From NCBI GenBank assembly GCA_023663025.1, contig JAMPIC010000045.1, positions 1 through 10,737 on the forward strand: a stretch of 10,737 bases of DNA, in the 5' to 3' direction. Positions 1-7,024 of the stretch are shown here, piece after piece. The notes under the pieces were generated by a model that saw only the letters and a list, made by a program, of their open reading frames with translations, did no database searches and was not told where the DNA came from. Positions within the stretch are counted from its first letter, which is position 1; every line of letters begins with the position of its first letter. This DNA comes from Prevotella sp. GTDB lineage: Bacteria > Bacillota > Clostridia > Oscillospirales > Ruminococcaceae. The translations under genes and the position numbers were made by a program.

Positions 1-4
1 ATTT

Positions 5-94
5 CGCTCCCTGCGGGGAGCGACCAGGGGCTCTGCCCCGTGGACCTCGCAGCCTTGAAAGGCTGGCGAACTTTTTAGTCGCGGCTTCGCCGCG
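5..94. repeat. Cluster of four GC-rich hairpins (dispersed intergenic repeat type)
   Basis: Four perfect inverted repeats follow one another. CGCTCCC/GGGAGCG pairs 5-11 with 16-22. GGGGC/GCCCC pairs 27-31 with 35-39, with CCA/TGG outside it. CAGCCTT/AAGGCTG pairs 50-56 with 59-65. CGCGGC/GCCGCG pairs 80-85 with 89-94. A run of five T follows the third stem (72-76), so that part could terminate transcription arriving from the left. The pattern of a GGGGCTCTGCCCC stem followed by a CAGCC/GGCTG stem resembles repeats I know between genes in Clostridia, but copy number cannot be judged from one window. Confidence 0.6.
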
Positions 95-172
95 TGATGC
101 GCTAACGTTTTGTTTGTGCGCTAAACAACAATTTTTCACATAATGAACACGATACACGTCTCCCTGCGAAAT

Positions 173-208
173 CCGTACTTCAATGTGTCGGTACGGTGAA
201 ACATTGAA
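173..208. repeat. Two overlapping, mutually exclusive inverted repeats upstream of a promoter
   Basis: TTCAATGT (179-186) is complementary to ACATTGAA (201-208). CCGTAC (173-178) is complementary to GTACGG (191-196). The two stems share bases, so only one can form at a time. They end eight bases before the -35 box at 216, which is where a regulator could bind. No regulator family is recognised. Confidence 0.4.
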
Positions 209-215
209 AAAACGC

Positions 216-244
216 TTGTTATCAGAGGAATTTTGTGGTATAAT
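216..244 (+). promoter_or_regulatory. SigA-type promoter for the RING/DUF2628 gene and probably galU
   Basis: The -35 box is TTGTTA (216-221), followed by a 17-base spacer and a perfect -10 TATAAT (239-244). The -10 is preceded by TGG, giving an extended -10. Transcription would start near 251, about 25 bases before the ATG at 276, with the ribosome site GGAGG at 263-267. Confidence 0.8.
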
Positions 245-275
245 GATATAAGTAACTTTTACGGAGGTTCTTAAA

Positions 276-1298
276 ATGTCAGGATATATCGGCACAAGAT
301 GCATGATCTGCAGCGAAAAATTTACTTCCGAGGACGACGTTGTCGTCTGCCCCGAATGCGGCACGCCCTATCACAGAGAATGCTACAGCAAGGAAGGCAA
401 GTGCGTAAACGGGATACTTCACAAAACCGGAGGAAGCTGGAAACCCTCCTACGACACGGGCAGCGACGGCTCGGAAAATCAGGCGGTAGTCTGCCGCTTC
501 TGCGGGAACACCAACCCTCCCCTCTCCCTCTTCTGCCGCAGGTGCGGCATGCCCGTTTCCACAATAGGAAACGAAAACGACAGGACGGAGCAGACCTCGG
601 GCGGCGTGAACATCAACGAAAACGCCGGCGCCTATAACCGCAACTTCAACGGCGGGGTGCAGATGAACCCGTTCCTGATAAACTTTTCCGACCCGCTCTG
701 CGGCTTCGACCCCGAGGAGCAGCTGGACGGCGTGAAAATGTCCGAAATGGGCGATTTCGTGGGAACGAACACTCACTACTATCTGCCCATCTTCAAGCGT
801 TTCAAGGACACGAAGCGTTCCATAGGCTGGAACTTCTGCTCCGCGCTTTTTCCCGAGCTTTATTTTTCCTACCGGAAAATGCCCCTTGCCGCTCTGGCGG
901 CTGTGATCGTAAGAAATCTTACCCAGCTTCCCCAGTATATCGTGCTGCTCGCCCAAAGCGGCGGCTTCGGCAGACTGTCCGAAATGGCTGCGGCTGTGGA
1001 TATCAAAAGCGCGGCTTTTCAGGGACTGTTCATGCTCTGCTCCGCAATGCTGTACGCCTTTATGTTCACTGCGGGGATATTCGGAAACAAGCTCTACTAC
1101 AACTCCGCGCTGAGGAAGATCAAAAAAGCAAAGGCGGCGGCAGACCCCCGCATTCCCGCAGAGGGCGTGCGCGCCTCCATAATCCGCAGGGGCGGCACTT
1201 CGGGACTGTGGCTCACCCTGTTCATCTGCCTGACCGCTCTGCCGACGATGATAATTTTTTACGGACAAACGCTGTCCATGATGGGATCGTCCGTCTGA
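276..1298 (+). CDS. Prok-RING zinc-finger, zinc-ribbon, DUF2628-like membrane protein
   Basis: This 340-residue protein has three parts. Residues 9-43 form a RING-like finger (C9, C12, C25, C28, H33, C36, C43), with the VVVCPECGTPYHRECY block typical of prokaryotic RING family 1 (PF14446). Residues 73-90 form a zinc ribbon (C73, C76, C87, C90), followed by a low-complexity Asn/Gly-rich linker. The C-terminal half holds about three membrane segments (near 201-225, 249-275 and 310-335). It also carries the YRKM motif and an NKLYYNSALRKIKKAK stretch resembling DUF2628 proteins. The fingers would face the cytoplasm. The start at 276 is set by GGAGG at 263-267. The biochemical role is unknown: such fingers may bind proteins or metal, and ubiquitin ligase activity should not be assumed. 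galU begins 31 bases downstream, so the two are probably co-transcribed. Confidence 0.75.
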   Translation: MSGYIGTRCMICSEKFTSEDDVVVCPECGTPYHRECYSKEGKCVNGILHKTGGSWKPSYDTGSDGSENQAVVCRFCGNTNPPLSLFCRRCGMPVSTIGNENDRTEQTSGGVNINENAGAYNRNFNGGVQMNPFLINFSDPLCGFDPEEQLDGVKMSEMGDFVGTNTHYYLPIFKRFKDTKRSIGWNFCSALFPELYFSYRKMPLAALAAVIVRNLTQLPQYIVLLAQSGGFGRLSEMAAAVDIKSAAFQGLFMLCSAMLYAFMFTAGIFGNKLYYNSALRKIKKAKAAADPRIPAEGVRASIIRRGGTSGLWLTLFICLTALPTMIIFYGQTLSMMGSSV

Positions 1299-1329
1299 AA
1301 ACATACTATATAATAAAAGGGGTACGAAA

Positions 1330-2199
1330 ATGAAAATCAAAAAAGCTGTCATAACCGCCGCGGGCTACGGCACGAGAATGCTGCCCGCCACAAAGTCCAT
1401 GCCGAAAGAAATGCTGCCCATTCTGGACAAGCCCGCTATCCAGTACATTGTGGAGGAATGCGTCAGCGCGGGGATCTCCGACATTCTCATCGTTCTGTCG
1501 CGGGGCAAGCATGTTGTGGAGGATCATTTCGACCGCTCCCCCGACCTTGAACGTCAGCTCCTCAACAGCGGCAAGAACGATCTCTATAACGAAATGGTAA
1601 AAATAGGCTCTATGGCGAACATCACCTACGTCCGTCAGGCGGAACAGCTGGGTCTGGGACACGCTGTCCTGTGCGCAAAAGGCTTCGCGGGGAACGACCC
1701 CATAGCCGTTCTGTACGGCGACGACGTTATCATGGGGGACGATCCCGTCGTCTCGCAGCTCTGCCGCGCCTGCGAAAAACACGGCAAGGGCGTGGTGGGC
1801 ATAAGGGAAGTCCCCACGGAGGACGTTATGAAGTACTCCTCCATGAAGCTGGAGCGGCTCGGGGACGGTTGCTTCGAGATATCCGATATGATCGAGAAAC
1901 CCGCACCCGACCAGATCTTTTCCAATTACGCCATTTTGGGACGGTGCATTCTTCCTCCCGAAATTTTTGAAATTCTGGAAAATACTCCCTATGGCAGGAA
2001 CAACGAGCTTCAGCTCACCGACGCCATGAAAACTCTCGCCCTCCGCGAGAAAATGATCGGCGTGGACTTCACGGGCGTGCGCTACGATATGGGAAACAAG
2101 CTCAGCGCCCTCAAGGCGGGCATTGATACGGCTCTCGCCCGTCCCGAGCTTAAAGAGGAGCTTTCTGCGTACATCAAAGAGCTTGCCGCGAAGCTTTAG
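1330..2199 (+). CDS. galU: UTP--glucose-1-phosphate uridylyltransferase
   Basis: This cytoplasmic enzyme makes UDP-glucose and pyrophosphate from UTP and glucose-1-phosphate, feeding cell-wall glycans, glycolipids and galactose metabolism. At 289 residues it matches the usual GalU/GtaB length. Visible motifs are the nucleotide-binding AAGYGTRMLPATK (10-22) with PKEMLP (25-30), KPAIQYIVEE (34-43), RQAEQLGLGHAV (102-113), YGDD (129-132), EKP (189-191) and YDMGNKLSALKAG (252-264). Tyr13 and Tyr129 sit where Leu is more common, which is a mild change. The ribosome site AAAAGGGG (1315-1322) selects the ATG at 1330. The stop codon TAG (2197-2199) overlaps the ribosome site of the next gene, so the ATPase may be translationally coupled to galU although the two functions look unrelated. 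Confidence 0.95.
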   Translation: MKIKKAVITAAGYGTRMLPATKSMPKEMLPILDKPAIQYIVEECVSAGISDILIVLSRGKHVVEDHFDRSPDLERQLLNSGKNDLYNEMVKIGSMANITYVRQAEQLGLGHAVLCAKGFAGNDPIAVLYGDDVIMGDDPVVSQLCRACEKHGKGVVGIREVPTEDVMKYSSMKLERLGDGCFEISDMIEKPAPDQIFSNYAILGRCILPPEIFEILENTPYGRNNELQLTDAMKTLALREKMIGVDFTGVRYDMGNKLSALKAGIDTALARPELKEELSAYIKELAAKL

Positions 2200-2210
2200 G
2201 AGGCGCGGTC

Positions 2211-2981
2211 ATGGCTGAACTCAGGGTTGAAAATCTTTCCTGCGGCTACGGCGGCGCGGACATTGTAAAGAACGTTTCCCTGACGGTAAAGAGCGGGGAG
2301 ACGGTCTCGGCGGCGGGTCCCAACGGCTGCGGAAAAACCACGCTTCTCCGCGGGGTGTGCGGACTTATCCCCGTCACCGCCGGAGGAGCGTTTATAGACG
2401 GAAAACCGGTTGCCGAAATGTCCCCGAAAGAACGGGCGCGAAGCGTGGCAATGCTGTCCCAGACGGGCGCAGGGGGAGACTATTTCGGCTACACGGTCAT
2501 GAAAACCGTGCTTATGGGACGGTACTCCCGCCAAAAGGGAACGGTCTTTTCGGAGACGCCGCGGGAGGATATTGCCGCCGCCGAAAAATACATCGCCGAG
2601 GTGGGTCTCGGCGGCTGCGAGGACAGGCTCATCACCGAGCTTTCGGGGGGACAGCTCCAGCGGGCGTTCCTTGCGCGGGCGTTCGCTCAGGAACCCGATA
2701 TCCTGGTGCTGGACGAGCCTGCGAACCATCTCGATATAAAAAGCCAAAGCGAGCTTGCGGCGCTCCTGAAACGCTTTACGGAAAACGGCGGGGCGGTCTT
2801 GGGAGTTTTCCACGATATAAGCTTTGCCGCCGCAGTCTCGGACAGGATGCTGCTGATGAAAGACGGTGCGGCTGTCTGCTTCGGAAAGACGGAGGATATA
2901 GTCAGATCGGAAAAGCTGTCCGAGGTTTTCGGGACTGACATACGGGCGCACATGAAAAAGCTGCTGCAAATATGGGAATAG
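2211..2981 (+). CDS. FecE/FhuC/BtuD-type ABC importer ATPase
   Basis: This 256-residue ATPase drives uptake through a FecCD-type permease. In order it shows Walker A GPNGCGKTT (36-44), the Q-loop glutamine (Q84, in AMLSQTG), the ABC signature LSGGQLQRAFLARA (144-157), Walker B ILVLDEP (164-170), the NHLD D-loop and the switch histidine H201 in FHDIS. All catalytic residues are present. The length and the short helical insert match ATPases for iron-siderophore, heme or cobalamin import. Its ribosome site GGAGG (2199-2203) overlaps the galU stop codon. The matching binding protein and permease lie downstream at 3209 and 4234, separated by a 227-base gap with its own promoter. The three probably form one transporter split over two transcripts. 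The substrate cannot be told from the sequence. Confidence 0.9.
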   Translation: MAELRVENLSCGYGGADIVKNVSLTVKSGETVSAAGPNGCGKTTLLRGVCGLIPVTAGGAFIDGKPVAEMSPKERARSVAMLSQTGAGGDYFGYTVMKTVLMGRYSRQKGTVFSETPREDIAAAEKYIAEVGLGGCEDRLITELSGGQLQRAFLARAFAQEPDILVLDEPANHLDIKSQSELAALLKRFTENGGAVLGVFHDISFAAAVSDRMLLMKDGAAVCFGKTEDIVRSEKLSEVFGTDIRAHMKKLLQIWE

Positions 2982-3019
2982 CCCGAACCGTAAAATACAA
3001 CAATTTTCGGGGATATTTT
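2982..3019 (+). terminator. Weak hairpin after the ATPase gene
   Basis: CCCGAA (2982-2987) pairs with TTCGGG (3006-3011) around an 18-base loop, and GGATATTTTT follows. The stem is short and the loop long, so this is at best a partial terminator for the galU-ATPase transcript. Confidence 0.3.
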
Positions 3020-3060
3020 TGCCGCAAATCGTGCAGTCCTACAAAAATCGCCGCTGCCGC

Positions 3061-3088
3061 TTGAAAAAATATCCTGCGGTGGTATACT
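3061..3088 (+). promoter_or_regulatory. Promoter for the binding-protein and permease genes
   Basis: TTGAAA (3061-3066) is separated by 16 bases from TATACT (3083-3088), which is preceded by TGG as an extended -10. Transcription should start near 3095, leaving a leader of about 114 bases before the ATG at 3209. I see no Fur-box-like dyad and no B12-box-like motif in this stretch. Confidence 0.65.
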
Positions 3089-3120
3089 TATTATCGGGAA
3101 TGACGGCGGGATTATCCGCG

Positions 3121-3154
3121 GCTCTTTTTTCGCTCGGCGGAAAGGGAGCTTTTT
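3121..3154 (+). terminator. Terminator-like hairpin in the leader: candidate attenuator
   Basis: Bases 3121-3133 pair with 3137-3149 over 13 positions, including three or four G-U pairs, closed by a three-base loop and followed by TTTTT (3150-3154). This has the form of an intrinsic terminator. It lies about 25 bases after the predicted start of the 3061-3088 promoter and before the ribosome site. CGGCGG (3135-3140), which includes part of the 3' arm, can instead pair with CCGCCG (3172-3177), giving a possible antiterminator. It could also simply end read-through from the ATPase gene. Confidence 0.55.
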
Positions 3155-3208
3155 GCTGTTCGCCTGAAGAACCGCCGGAATATGCATAAATTGAAAGGAA
3201 GTACCGTT

Positions 3209-4237
3209 ATGAATTACAGGAAAATTTTATCGGCGCTGACCGCAGCCGCGCTTACGCTTTGCATGACAGCCTGCGGAGCGGATTCCACAAGAGAGGGCGG
3301 AACTATAACCACAGCCGATCTCTCCCGGTTTGAGACCGTCACGGAAACATCGGAGGCAGAGGACTTCGGAGACGGGGAAACCGACGCGGAAACGGACGAC
3401 GACATAAGAATGATCGAGGACCGCGAGGGCAACGTTATCGAGGTGCGGGAAAACGTCCGGACCATTGTTTCCGCAGCGCCCTCAATTACGGAGATCCTGG
3501 AGGGTCTGGGACTTTCCGGCAAGATAATCGCCGCCGACGTTTATTCCGCCGACGTTGACGGAATAGACCCGTCTGTATGCACGCTCGAATTTTCCAATCT
3601 CAACATTGAGGAGCTGACCGCTCTCGCTCCCGACCTTATAATAGTCAGCGGAATGTCCATGAACGGCGCGGACGACCCCTACGCCGCGCTGAAAGAAGCG
3701 GGCGTGAACGTAGTCTATATCCCCACATCGGAATCCGTCGCGGGCGTAAAGGAAGATATAGAATTTCTCGCAAGCTACCTTGGCGCGGAACAGCAGGGCG
3801 CGGAGCTTATCGCGGACATTACCGACGCGGTGAACGACATCACCGAAAAAGCCTCGGGAATTACCGAAAAGAAATCGGTCTACTTTGAAATAAGCGCGGC
3901 GCCCTATCTCTACAGCTGCGGAAAAAACACCTTTATCGACGAGCTGATAACCCTTGCCGGCGCGGAAAACATCTACGGCGGCGAGGAGGGCTGGATATCC
4001 AATTCCGAGGAGAGCGTTATCGCCGCCGACCCCGACGTTATCCTTACCAATGTGCAGTACGACGGCTACGACTTTAACGAGATAAAGTCACGCGCGGGCT
4101 GGGAGAATATCGCCGCTGTGAAGAACGGCGCGGTCTACAGCGTGGGCGCGAACGAGACAAGCCGTCCGTCGCAGCATATCGTCGAGGGAATGTATCAGAT
4201 CGCCGAGGCGGTATACCCCGAAGTTTTCGCTGAATGA
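3209..4237 (+). CDS. Lipoprotein substrate-binding protein of a FecB/BtuF-type importer
   Basis: This 342-residue lipoprotein captures substrate outside the cell for the FecCD permease. It starts with a lipoprotein signal: positive MNYRK, a hydrophobic core, then MTAC with the lipid-bearing Cys22. A Ser/Thr- and very Asp/Glu-rich linker follows (about residues 28-70). The rest is a Peripla_BP_2 domain (PF01497), recognised by TIVSAAPSITEILEGLGL near its start, the NLNIEELTALAPDLIIVSG block and a GAENIYGG motif later on. I chose the ATG at 3209 rather than the in-frame ATG at 3182. AAAGGAAG (3194-3201) lies seven bases before 3209, and starting there places the signal peptide correctly. The stop overlaps the permease start (ATGA, 4234-4237), implying coupled translation. 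The substrate is unknown: ferric siderophore, heme or corrinoid. Confidence 0.88.
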   Translation: MNYRKILSALTAAALTLCMTACGADSTREGGTITTADLSRFETVTETSEAEDFGDGETDAETDDDIRMIEDREGNVIEVRENVRTIVSAAPSITEILEGLGLSGKIIAADVYSADVDGIDPSVCTLEFSNLNIEELTALAPDLIIVSGMSMNGADDPYAALKEAGVNVVYIPTSESVAGVKEDIEFLASYLGAEQQGAELIADITDAVNDITEKASGITEKKSVYFEISAAPYLYSCGKNTFIDELITLAGAENIYGGEEGWISNSEESVIAADPDVILTNVQYDGYDFNEIKSRAGWENIAAVKNGAVYSVGANETSRPSQHIVEGMYQIAEAVYPEVFAE

Positions 4238-5244
4238 AGCGGGGCGGTATCGCGCTGAATATTACCGCGGCTGCGGCTGCGGTTACCGTCGGCGTGTGTG
4301 CGGGAAGCGTTTTCGTGCCGCTGTCCGACCTGCTGAAAATTTTCGGCAGCGCTCTTTTCGGCACGGGACTTGAGGGCGTTCCCGCTTCGAGCGTGAGCAT
4401 AATCATGACTATCCGTCTGCCGAGGGTGCTGCTGGGTTTTCTCACGGGAGCGGCTCTTTCGGTTTGCGGAACGGCGGTGCAGTCGGTGCTGAGAAATCCC
4501 CTTGCCTCGCCTTTTACGCTTGGCGTGTCAAGCGGCGCGTCGCTGGGAGCGGGCATAGTCATCGCCTGCGAGCTGTCCTTTCTGGGACGGTTCACTCTCC
4601 CCTTTGCGGGACTGGCTTTCGGCATTGCGGCAATGTTCCTGATGGTGGCGTTCGCCTCCAAAATAGACCGCACGCTTCGGGGCAGCACCGTAGTGCTTAC
4701 GGGAATGGTGCTGTCACTGTTCGTGAACGGGATAGTTTCGGTCATGGCGAACGCGAAGGACGAAAAATACAAGCAGATAATGAAGTGGCAGACGGGCAGC
4801 TTTTCCGGCAGGAAATGGGAGTACGTCGTTATTTTAGCCGCAGTGCTTGCGGCGTGCTTTTCGTACTTCATGCTCAAAAGCCGCGAGCTGGACATACTCA
4901 CTTTCGGGGACGAACAGGCTCGGAGCGCGGGCGTGAACACAAAGCGTGAAAAGGCTCTGATACTGATCGTCACGGCGGTTCTGTCGGGAACGTCCGTCGC
5001 TTTTGCGGGAGTTATCGGCTTCGTGGATCTTATTTCCCCCCATATCGCAAGACGCATTTTCGGCGCGGAGCACAAGCTTCTGCTGCCCATGTCCGCGCTT
5101 ATAGGGGGGACGTTCATGGTTCTGTGCGACCTTGCCGCAAGGACGGTCATACCGCCCAACGAGCTGCCCGTGGGGGTGGTGACTTCCCTTATCGGCGCAC
5201 CGTTTTTCGCTTGGGTGTTTTTCAAGAAGCGAGCGCAGGTGTAA
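4234..5244 (+). CDS. FecCD-family ABC importer permease
   Basis: This 336-residue integral membrane protein forms the import channel, presumably as a homodimer with the ATPase encoded at 2211. It is rich in hydrophobic helices and matches PF01032 throughout. Landmarks are RLPR (61-64), NPLASPFTLGVSSGASLGA (88-106), GDEQARSAGV (225-234, the likely ATPase contact), GFVDLISPHIARRIFG (262-277) and PPNELPVGVVTSLIGAPFF (307-325). Length is normal for a full family member, which usually has ten helices. Its start codon overlaps the stop of the binding-protein gene. No separate ribosome site is evident, so it probably relies on translational coupling. It is the last gene of this transcription unit, with a strong hairpin about 60 bases downstream. 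Confidence 0.93.
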   Translation: MKRGGIALNITAAAAAVTVGVCAGSVFVPLSDLLKIFGSALFGTGLEGVPASSVSIIMTIRLPRVLLGFLTGAALSVCGTAVQSVLRNPLASPFTLGVSSGASLGAGIVIACELSFLGRFTLPFAGLAFGIAAMFLMVAFASKIDRTLRGSTVVLTGMVLSLFVNGIVSVMANAKDEKYKQIMKWQTGSFSGRKWEYVVILAAVLAACFSYFMLKSRELDILTFGDEQARSAGVNTKREKALILIVTAVLSGTSVAFAGVIGFVDLISPHIARRIFGAEHKLLLPMSALIGGTFMVLCDLAARTVIPPNELPVGVVTSLIGAPFFAWVFFKKRAQV

Positions 5245-5303
5245 AACAGCACTTGTCACACGCTCCCCGAATATCTGTTTTGCGGGAGAATGCCGCAATA
5301 AGC

Positions 5304-5353
5304 AATAAACACAGCGCAAAGATCTGTACGGCAATCTTTGCGCTGTGTTTATT
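5304..5353. terminator. Bidirectional terminator between converging genes
   Basis: Bases 5304-5323 are perfectly complementary to 5334-5353, giving a 20-bp stem and a 10-base loop. Both arms end in TTTATT when read outward on their own strand, so the structure can stop transcription from the permease (plus) and from the signal-peptidase-like gene (minus, ending at 5419). A smaller stem, TGCGG/CCGCA, lies just upstream at 5281-5297. Confidence 0.85.
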
Positions 5354-5418
5354 AAAAAGTATACGGAACGCATATATGACTTTGGGCGGACGTTTCATTC
5401 GGGGTGCGGTTTTGCCCG

Positions 5419-6681
5419 TCATTTTTTCAGCTTGTTTTCCTCCGCGTCGATAATGCTCATAAGCTCCGCGAGAGCCTTGTTGCTCTTCTGCTTTTTCGGC
5501 GGAGCGATAGTCTCCTTGGGAAGCACGGCGTTCTCGGGTATTGCGGGTCTTTCCTCATCGGGCGTATAGACTTTTTCGTCGGACTCGAACCGCGCGTTTT
5601 TCTCAAAATACGGCTTGGCGTTTTCGTCCGCCCCCGGCTTTTTGACTGCGGCGGCTTCCTCCTGAACGGCGGCTATGCTGTCCGGAATAATATTGCTCAG
5701 GTGCGGAGTAAATACCACGGGTTCGCTTTTTTCAGCGGAAGCATATTTTTCAAAAAGCTCGTCCGCGCCGTTTTTTTCGGGTTCTATCTTTGTGGGACGG
5801 TTCATATAAAGCTCGTCCCTCGGAGCCGCTCCCGCATATGCCGGTTCTCTGCGAACCGCTTCGTTCCTGTCGGTAAGACGGTCGTACGTAAACAGAGGAG
5901 ACTCCTTTTTTTCCTCGGCGGTACGCTCGGAATATTCGGCGCGTCCCCGTTTGTCAAAGGTAAGCACCTTTTCGGGTCTCGGTTCGGGACCGCGCCTGTC
6001 TCCCCCCACCTGCGGGAGCTTGCCGGTAACATCCTCGACGAACTTAGGCTCGGTAAATGTTACGGGAGCGGGAGACTCCTCGTCGCGGGACTGTATAAAG
6101 CCGTCGATGTCGTCAAGAGAAGCCGCTTCCTCCTCAAGACGTTTTATGCCGAGTATTCTTGACACCTGAATGGCTATTATGAATATGAGAGGTATCACCA
6201 CGGCGATCACGACGCCGACTGTGGATTTGGCAAAATCAAGAAATGCGCCCAGACCGTTTATCTGCCACATGGCTTTGGCGATCACAGCGTCCTCACCGAT
6301 GGGAACGGCGTCCTTGGCGGGAGCTGTGTCGAATTTCACTCTGTAGTAAAGCTTGCCGCCGTCGTCCTGACCGACCTCCGTAACTCTGATAAGCGCGGTA
6401 GTTTCGCCGATCTTGCACAATATAACGGAATTTTCCTTGATATTTTTCTTTTCGGAAGCTTTTGCGATCACTACAGTGTTTTTGGGAAAATCAGGCAGCA
6501 TATTGACAGCCTTGGTATTGTAGAAGCTGTATCCGAAAATGGAGGCAGCCTCATTGTTCTTTTTAAACAGGAAATTCAACGCCAGCATAAATACCATGAT
6601 CAGGATAAGGATCACGATAAAGATTATTTCAATGACCGAAACGGCGGACACCTTTTTTTCGGCGCTTCTGGAACGGGACAT
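5419..6681 (-). CDS. SipW-like S26 signal-peptidase homologue, probably inactive, with long cytoplasmic tail
   Basis: This 420-residue protein has an N-terminal membrane helix (about 15-38), an extracytoplasmic S26 peptidase-like domain (about 45-150), a second helix (about 155-173) and a charged, low-complexity cytoplasmic tail of about 245 residues. The domain follows SipW/ER-type signal peptidases closely: GYSFYNTKAVNMLP aligns with the GYxFxxVxSGSMxP block, and IGEDAVIAKAMWQINGLGAFLDF aligns with the last strand and helix. The catalytic Ser of SMxP is Asn60 here, and the catalytic His of the HRI motif is Ile98 (LIRV, 97-100). The KGD region is KFD (116-118). It is therefore probably a pseudoenzyme that binds or scaffolds rather than cleaves. 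The ribosome site reads AGGAGGT on the minus strand (6687-6693), five bases from the start. Partners are unknown. Confidence 0.75.
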   Translation of the reverse strand: MSRSRSAEKKVSAVSVIEIIFIVILILIMVFMLALNFLFKKNNEAASIFGYSFYNTKAVNMLPDFPKNTVVIAKASEKKNIKENSVILCKIGETTALIRVTEVGQDDGGKLYYRVKFDTAPAKDAVPIGEDAVIAKAMWQINGLGAFLDFAKSTVGVVIAVVIPLIFIIAIQVSRILGIKRLEEEAASLDDIDGFIQSRDEESPAPVTFTEPKFVEDVTGKLPQVGGDRRGPEPRPEKVLTFDKRGRAEYSERTAEEKKESPLFTYDRLTDRNEAVRREPAYAGAAPRDELYMNRPTKIEPEKNGADELFEKYASAEKSEPVVFTPHLSNIIPDSIAAVQEEAAAVKKPGADENAKPYFEKNARFESDEKVYTPDEERPAIPENAVLPKETIAPPKKQKSNKALAELMSIIDAEENKLKK

Positions 6682-6785
6682 AACATACCTCCTGAGCGGT
6701 TAGATCCCCCGCAAAAGCCATCGCTGCGGCATATGCGGGAATATTTCGTACTTTTAGGCGACACGGCAATAAATATTACAAATTT

Positions 6786-6814
6786 ATTATAACATACTTT
6801 TTTACGAATTTCAA
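6786..6814 (-). promoter_or_regulatory. Promoter of the signal-peptidase-like gene
   Basis: Read on the minus strand, TTGAAA (6814-6809) is followed after 17 bases by a perfect TATAAT (6791-6786), preceded by TGT as an extended -10. Transcription should start near 6779, giving a leader of about 98 bases. That leader contains an imperfect TGCGGGG/CCCGCA stem not followed by a T run. Confidence 0.75.
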
Positions 6815-6833
6815 ACAATTTTTCAAATTTCTC

Positions 6834-6862
6834 TTGACTTTTTTGAAAAAACCGTATATAAT
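6834..6862 (+). promoter_or_regulatory. Promoter directed toward the tRNA-Thr gene
   Basis: TTGACT (6834-6839) is followed after 17 bases by TATAAT (6857-6862), so transcription starts near 6869. It is divergent from the minus-strand promoter at 6786-6814, with 19 bases between the two -35 boxes. The only clear gene downstream is the tRNA at 7025. Confidence 0.7.
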
Positions 6863-6868
6863 GTATAA

Positions 6869-7024
6869 GTGTTGATTTGCAATGCGCAGACCGTGTGATG
6901 TCCGCGAGGCAATGCGGCAGCGGATCGCGTGACTTGAAAAAAATTACAGTTCGGCAGCGCGGTCTCATGAACGTTTCGTTTATCGTCACGGATCGGAAGT
7001 TCGGCTTGCCGTGCGGTTTAATAT
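6869..7024 (+). other. Unexplained, possibly structured leader before the tRNA
   Basis: These 156 bases separate the predicted transcription start from the tRNA and contain no convincing protein gene. A long-range stem is possible: GATC-CGTGAC (6923-6933, one bulged G) pairs with GTCACGGATC (6985-6994), and AGACCG (6888-6893) pairs with CGGTCT (6960-6965). It may be only a precursor leader removed by RNase P, or an unrecognised small RNA. I do not recognise a known RNA family. Confidence 0.35.

Noticed and set aside
1309..1314. TATAAT just upstream of galU
   Set aside because: No -35 box at a proper distance (ATCGTC at 17 bases), and transcription would start at the ribosome site. Co-transcription from 216-244 is more likely.
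279..1352. Minus-strand open frame of 357 codons opposite the RING/DUF2628 gene
   Set aside because: Its product has no recognisable domains, and the opposite strand carries a clear promoter, ribosome site and zinc-finger motifs. It is a mirror of GC-rich codon use.
3095..3208. T-box or cobalamin riboswitch in the binding-protein leader
   Set aside because: The leader lacks the GGGTGGNACCGCG T-box core and a B12-box-like motif, and is too short for either complete structure.
4074..5252. Minus-strand open frame of 392 codons opposite the permease
   Set aside because: The plus strand encodes an unmistakable FecCD permease; the minus product is Ser/Arg/Pro-rich without motifs.
5404..6162. Plus-strand open frame of 252 codons opposite the signal-peptidase-like gene
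   Set aside because: No ribosome site or domain; the minus frame has promoter, ribosome site and family motifs.
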